From: Agromyces sp. H17E-10
Lineage (GTDB): Bacteria; Actinomycetota; Actinomycetes; Actinomycetales; Microbacteriaceae
Length of the DNA stretch: 64,000 nucleotides
Assembly (NCBI RefSeq): GCF_022919715.1
Contig: NZ_CP095042.1
Span: forward strand, 744,001 to 808,000
Direction: 5' to 3'
Under the pieces are notes generated by a model that was not told the DNA's origin, made no database searches, and was given only the letters and a program-made list of their open reading frames with translations. This document shows positions 61,856 to 64,000 of the stretch, in pieces. The translations under genes were made by a program, and so were the position numbers. Numbering within the stretch: position 1 is the first letter of the stretch; each line of letters starts with the position of its first letter.

Positions 61856-63777
61856 CAGCGACGCTTGGCCATGCCGAAGATGCCGGTGATGACCTCCTTG
61901 ATCACCGTCTGCGTCGTGCGCGAGCCGAGCACCTCCTCGAGCGCCGACTTCTCCTTCGACTTCGACCGCGAGCTCGTGCGCGACCGCGAGCTCCCCGACG
62001 TCTGCTTCATCAGCCGGTCGTACTCGGCCTGCGCCTTCTTGTCGGCCTTCGCCGCATCGGCCTCGATCTTGGCCTGCATCTTCGCGTACTCGGCATCGGC
62101 CTTCGCCTTGGCGGCGGCCGCCTGCTCGGCGTCGACCTTCGCTGCGGCATCCGCGAGCTTCTTCGTCAGGATCTCGTGAGCCGACTCGCGATCGATGCCG
62201 GTCGCATACTTCGCCGTGAGCGGCGACGCGGCGACCGCCGCGTCGATCACGGCGTCGGGCGAGGGCGACATCGACGCCTGGGGTGCGCGCAGCCGCGTCC
62301 ACGCCACGGGCGACGGCGCGCCCTTCTCGTTCATGACCGTGACGATCGCCTCGCCCGTGCCGAGCATGGTGAGCGTCTCCTCCAGGTCGTAGCCCGAGTT
62401 CGGGTACGTCGACACGGTCGCCTTGAGCGCCTTCGCGTCGTCGGGGGTGAACGCGCGCAGCTGGTGCTGCACCCGCGAGCCGAGCTGGGCGAGCACGTCG
62501 CCCGGCACGTCCTTCGGCGTCTGCGTCACGAAGAACACGCCGACGCCCTTCGACCGGATGAGCCGCACGGTCTGCGTGATCTGCGCGAGGAACTCCTTCG
62601 AGGCGTCCTTGAAGAGCAGGTGCGCCTCGTCGAAGAAGAACACGAGCTTCGGCTTGTCGAGGTCGCCGACCTCGGGCAGGTCGGTGAAGAGGTCGGCGAG
62701 CAGCCACATGAGGAACGTCGAGTACAGCGCCGGCTTGTCGGCGACGCCCGGTACCTCGAGCAGGCTGATCACGCCGCGCCCGTCGGCGGCTGTGCGCAGG
62801 AACTCGGCGGTGTCGATCTCGGGCTCGCCGAAGAACACGTCGGCGCCCTGGTCGGCGAACGTGATGAGCTCGCGCAGGATGACCCCGACCGTCGCCTTCG
62901 ACAGGCCGCCGAGCCCCTCGAGCTCGCCCTTGCCCGCGTCGCTCACGAGGTAGGCGAGCACGGCGCGCAGGTCCTCGAGGTCGAGGAGCGCGAGCCCCTC
63001 GCGGTTCGCGTAGTGGAAGACGAGCCCGAGGCTGGACTCCTGGGTGTCGTTGAGGCCGAGCACCTTCGACAGCAGCAGCGGTCCGAAGCCCGAGATCGTC
63101 GCGCGGATCGGCACGCCGCGGCCGACGCCGCCGAGCGAGAAGAACTCGGTCGGGAAGCTCGCCGCCGTCCACTCCTGGCCGATGCCGGCCGTGCGCTTGA
63201 GGAGCTTCTCGTTGCCCTCGCCGGGGGTCGCGACGCCCGAGAGGTCGCCCTTGATGTCGGCCGCGAACACCGCGACGCCCGCCGCCGAGAGCTGCTCGGC
63301 GAGCACCTGCAGGGTGCGGGTCTTGCCGGTGCCGGTGGCTCCGGCGACGAGGCCGTGCCGGTTCGTCATGGCGATCGGGATGCGCACCGGCACGGAGGGG
63401 TCGGCCTCGCCGTTGACGAGCGCGCCCATCTCGAGGGCCGGACCCTCGAAGGCGTACCCGGCGCGCACCGTCTCGACGTGCTTCGCGTCGAGGGGGCCGG
63501 ATGCCCCGGCCGCGGGCGGTGCGGATGCCGGCGTGCTCGCGGCGGGCGTCTCGGGCGCCGGTGCGGCCGGAGTTCCGGCTGCGGCGGACGGCTCCGTCGG
63601 CGCCGGCGTCTCTGCCGCGGCATCCCCGGCCTTCGCCGCCTCGGCGGCCGCTTTCGCGAGCGCCGCCGCCTCCTCAGCCGCCTTGATCGCGGCCTCGGCC
63701 TGCGCCTGCAGCGCCTTCGCCGCCTCGGCCGCAGCGGCGGCCGCCTCCTGAGCTTGCTTCACCGCGTCATCGGCCAT
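61855..63777 (-). CDS. HerA-like (DUF853-type) ATPase
   Basis: 640-aa ATPase. Residues 1-50 are an Ala-rich amphipathic helix or coiled-coil, 50-95 a Pro/Ala linker. Walker A GATGTGKTRTLQVLAEQL (about residue 147), DIKGDLSG, Walker B KLVFFFDEAHLLFKD, and VFFVTQTPKDVPGDVLAQLGSRVQHQLRAFT form the FtsK/HerA core. A second charged coiled-coil (KKLADAAAKVDAEQAAAAKAKADAEY) precedes a basic Ser/Arg-rich tail. Probably a hexameric DNA or protein translocase; no NurA partner is nearby. Cotranscribed with the GNAT gene. Confidence 0.87.
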   Translation of the reverse strand: MADDAVKQAQEAAAAAAEAAKALQAQAEAAIKAAEEAAALAKAAAEAAKAGDAAAETPAPTEPSAAAGTPAAPAPETPAASTPASAPPAAGASGPLDAKHVETVRAGYAFEGPALEMGALVNGEADPSVPVRIPIAMTNRHGLVAGATGTGKTRTLQVLAEQLSAAGVAVFAADIKGDLSGVATPGEGNEKLLKRTAGIGQEWTAASFPTEFFSLGGVGRGVPIRATISGFGPLLLSKVLGLNDTQESSLGLVFHYANREGLALLDLEDLRAVLAYLVSDAGKGELEGLGGLSKATVGVILRELITFADQGADVFFGEPEIDTAEFLRTAADGRGVISLLEVPGVADKPALYSTFLMWLLADLFTDLPEVGDLDKPKLVFFFDEAHLLFKDASKEFLAQITQTVRLIRSKGVGVFFVTQTPKDVPGDVLAQLGSRVQHQLRAFTPDDAKALKATVSTYPNSGYDLEETLTMLGTGEAIVTVMNEKGAPSPVAWTRLRAPQASMSPSPDAVIDAAVAASPLTAKYATGIDRESAHEILTKKLADAAAKVDAEQAAAAKAKADAEYAKMQAKIEADAAKADKKAQAEYDRLMKQTSGSSRSRTSSRSKSKEKSALEEVLGSRTTQTVIKEVITGIFGMAKRR

Positions 63778-63786
63778 GCGGCGATC

Positions 63787-64000
63787 CTATCGAGGGGATG
63801 CCGCCGATCCCGGCGACGGCTTGGCCGAGCCGGGACGCGCGTCTCGCAGCATGCCGGCCACCACGAGGGCGACGGCGCCGACGAGCACGAGCAGCCACAG
63901 GCCGAGCGCGTACGAATTCGTCTCGGGGTTGTACGTCGCGCCCATCACGAGCGGCGGGAAGTAGCCGCCGAGGCCGCCGGCGGCCGCGACCACACCGGTG
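63787..64000 (-). CDS. NarK/NasA-type nitrate/nitrite MFS transporter, C-terminal fragment
   Basis: Only the last about 70 codons are inside the window; the frame is open at base 64000. VVAAAGGLGGYFPPLVMGATYNPETNSYALGLWLLV is the NarK-family end (the second nitrate-signature-like Gly-rich helix followed by the last membrane helix), then a short cytoplasmic tail RDARPGSAKPSPGSAASPR. The gene ends 9 bp before the HerA-like start, on the same strand, so it may be upstream in the same transcript. Confidence 0.75.
   Translation of the reverse strand, partial: TGVVAAAGGLGGYFPPLVMGATYNPETNSYALGLWLLVLVGAVALVVAGMLRDARPGSAKPSPGSAASPR

Overview
The window is very GC-rich (about 70% by eye), densely coding, with frequent GTG starts, 1-11 bp gene overlaps and actinobacterial marker genes. 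It looks like a chromosomal piece of a Microbacteriaceae-type actinobacterium (Agromyces/Microbacterium-like); the genus is a guess. No transposase, integrase, phage gene or CRISPR array was seen.

Layout. 1-2.4 kb: a truncated sugar-binding lipoprotein and a ROK regulator. 2.5-8.3 kb: KDG kinase/KDPG aldolase divergent from a D-serine-dehydratase-like PLP enzyme, an N-acyl-D-amino-acid deacylase, an IclR regulator and RidA. Together these fit a route from N-acetyl-D-glucosaminate (oxidised chitin end) to pyruvate and glyceraldehyde-3-phosphate. 8.4-15.8 kb: one minus-strand run of GH42 beta-galactosidase, split glycine dehydrogenase, an NAD-kinase-like protein and an SDR, divergent from a GntR regulator. 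17.2-25.6 kb: two sugar ABC importers (no ATPase) and an (alpha/alpha)6 glycosidase. The GH42 and distal importer promoters share a GntR-like palindrome. 25.8-32.5 kb: asd, lysC, recR, dnaX and a DksA/TraR-type zinc-finger gene. 32.6-39.9 kb: a 2452-residue cell-wall protein with 23 IPT/TIG repeats. 40-45.5 kb: MFS exporter/ArsR with a 40-bp perfect palindrome, then ackA/pta. 45.7-49.0 kb: flavin monooxygenase, BASS-type transporter, epimerase. 49.2-49.5 kb: SRP RNA, tRNA-Ser(GGA) and a tandem array of tRNA 3'-tail copies. 49.6-60.4 kb: xylB, xylA, a LacI regulator, GH3 glycosidase, a third sugar importer and a ROK regulator, probably xylo-oligosaccharide or beta-glucoside use. 60.6-64 kb: PH-domain membrane protein, GNAT acetyltransferase, HerA-like ATPase and the end of a NarK-type transporter.

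The main unusual signal is a family of about 25 short palindromic elements, core GGTCGAGTAG...hairpin...TATCGAGACC (or GGTT...AACC). They lie between genes and also in frame inside at least seven protein genes, where they add residues, new termini or a stop codon. They occur from 5.5-29 kb and 47-48 kb and were not seen elsewhere in the window. Other signals: the tRNA-tail array, an over-represented GGATGCC heptamer, two longer inverted repeats, and a segmental duplication inside the TIG-repeat gene.
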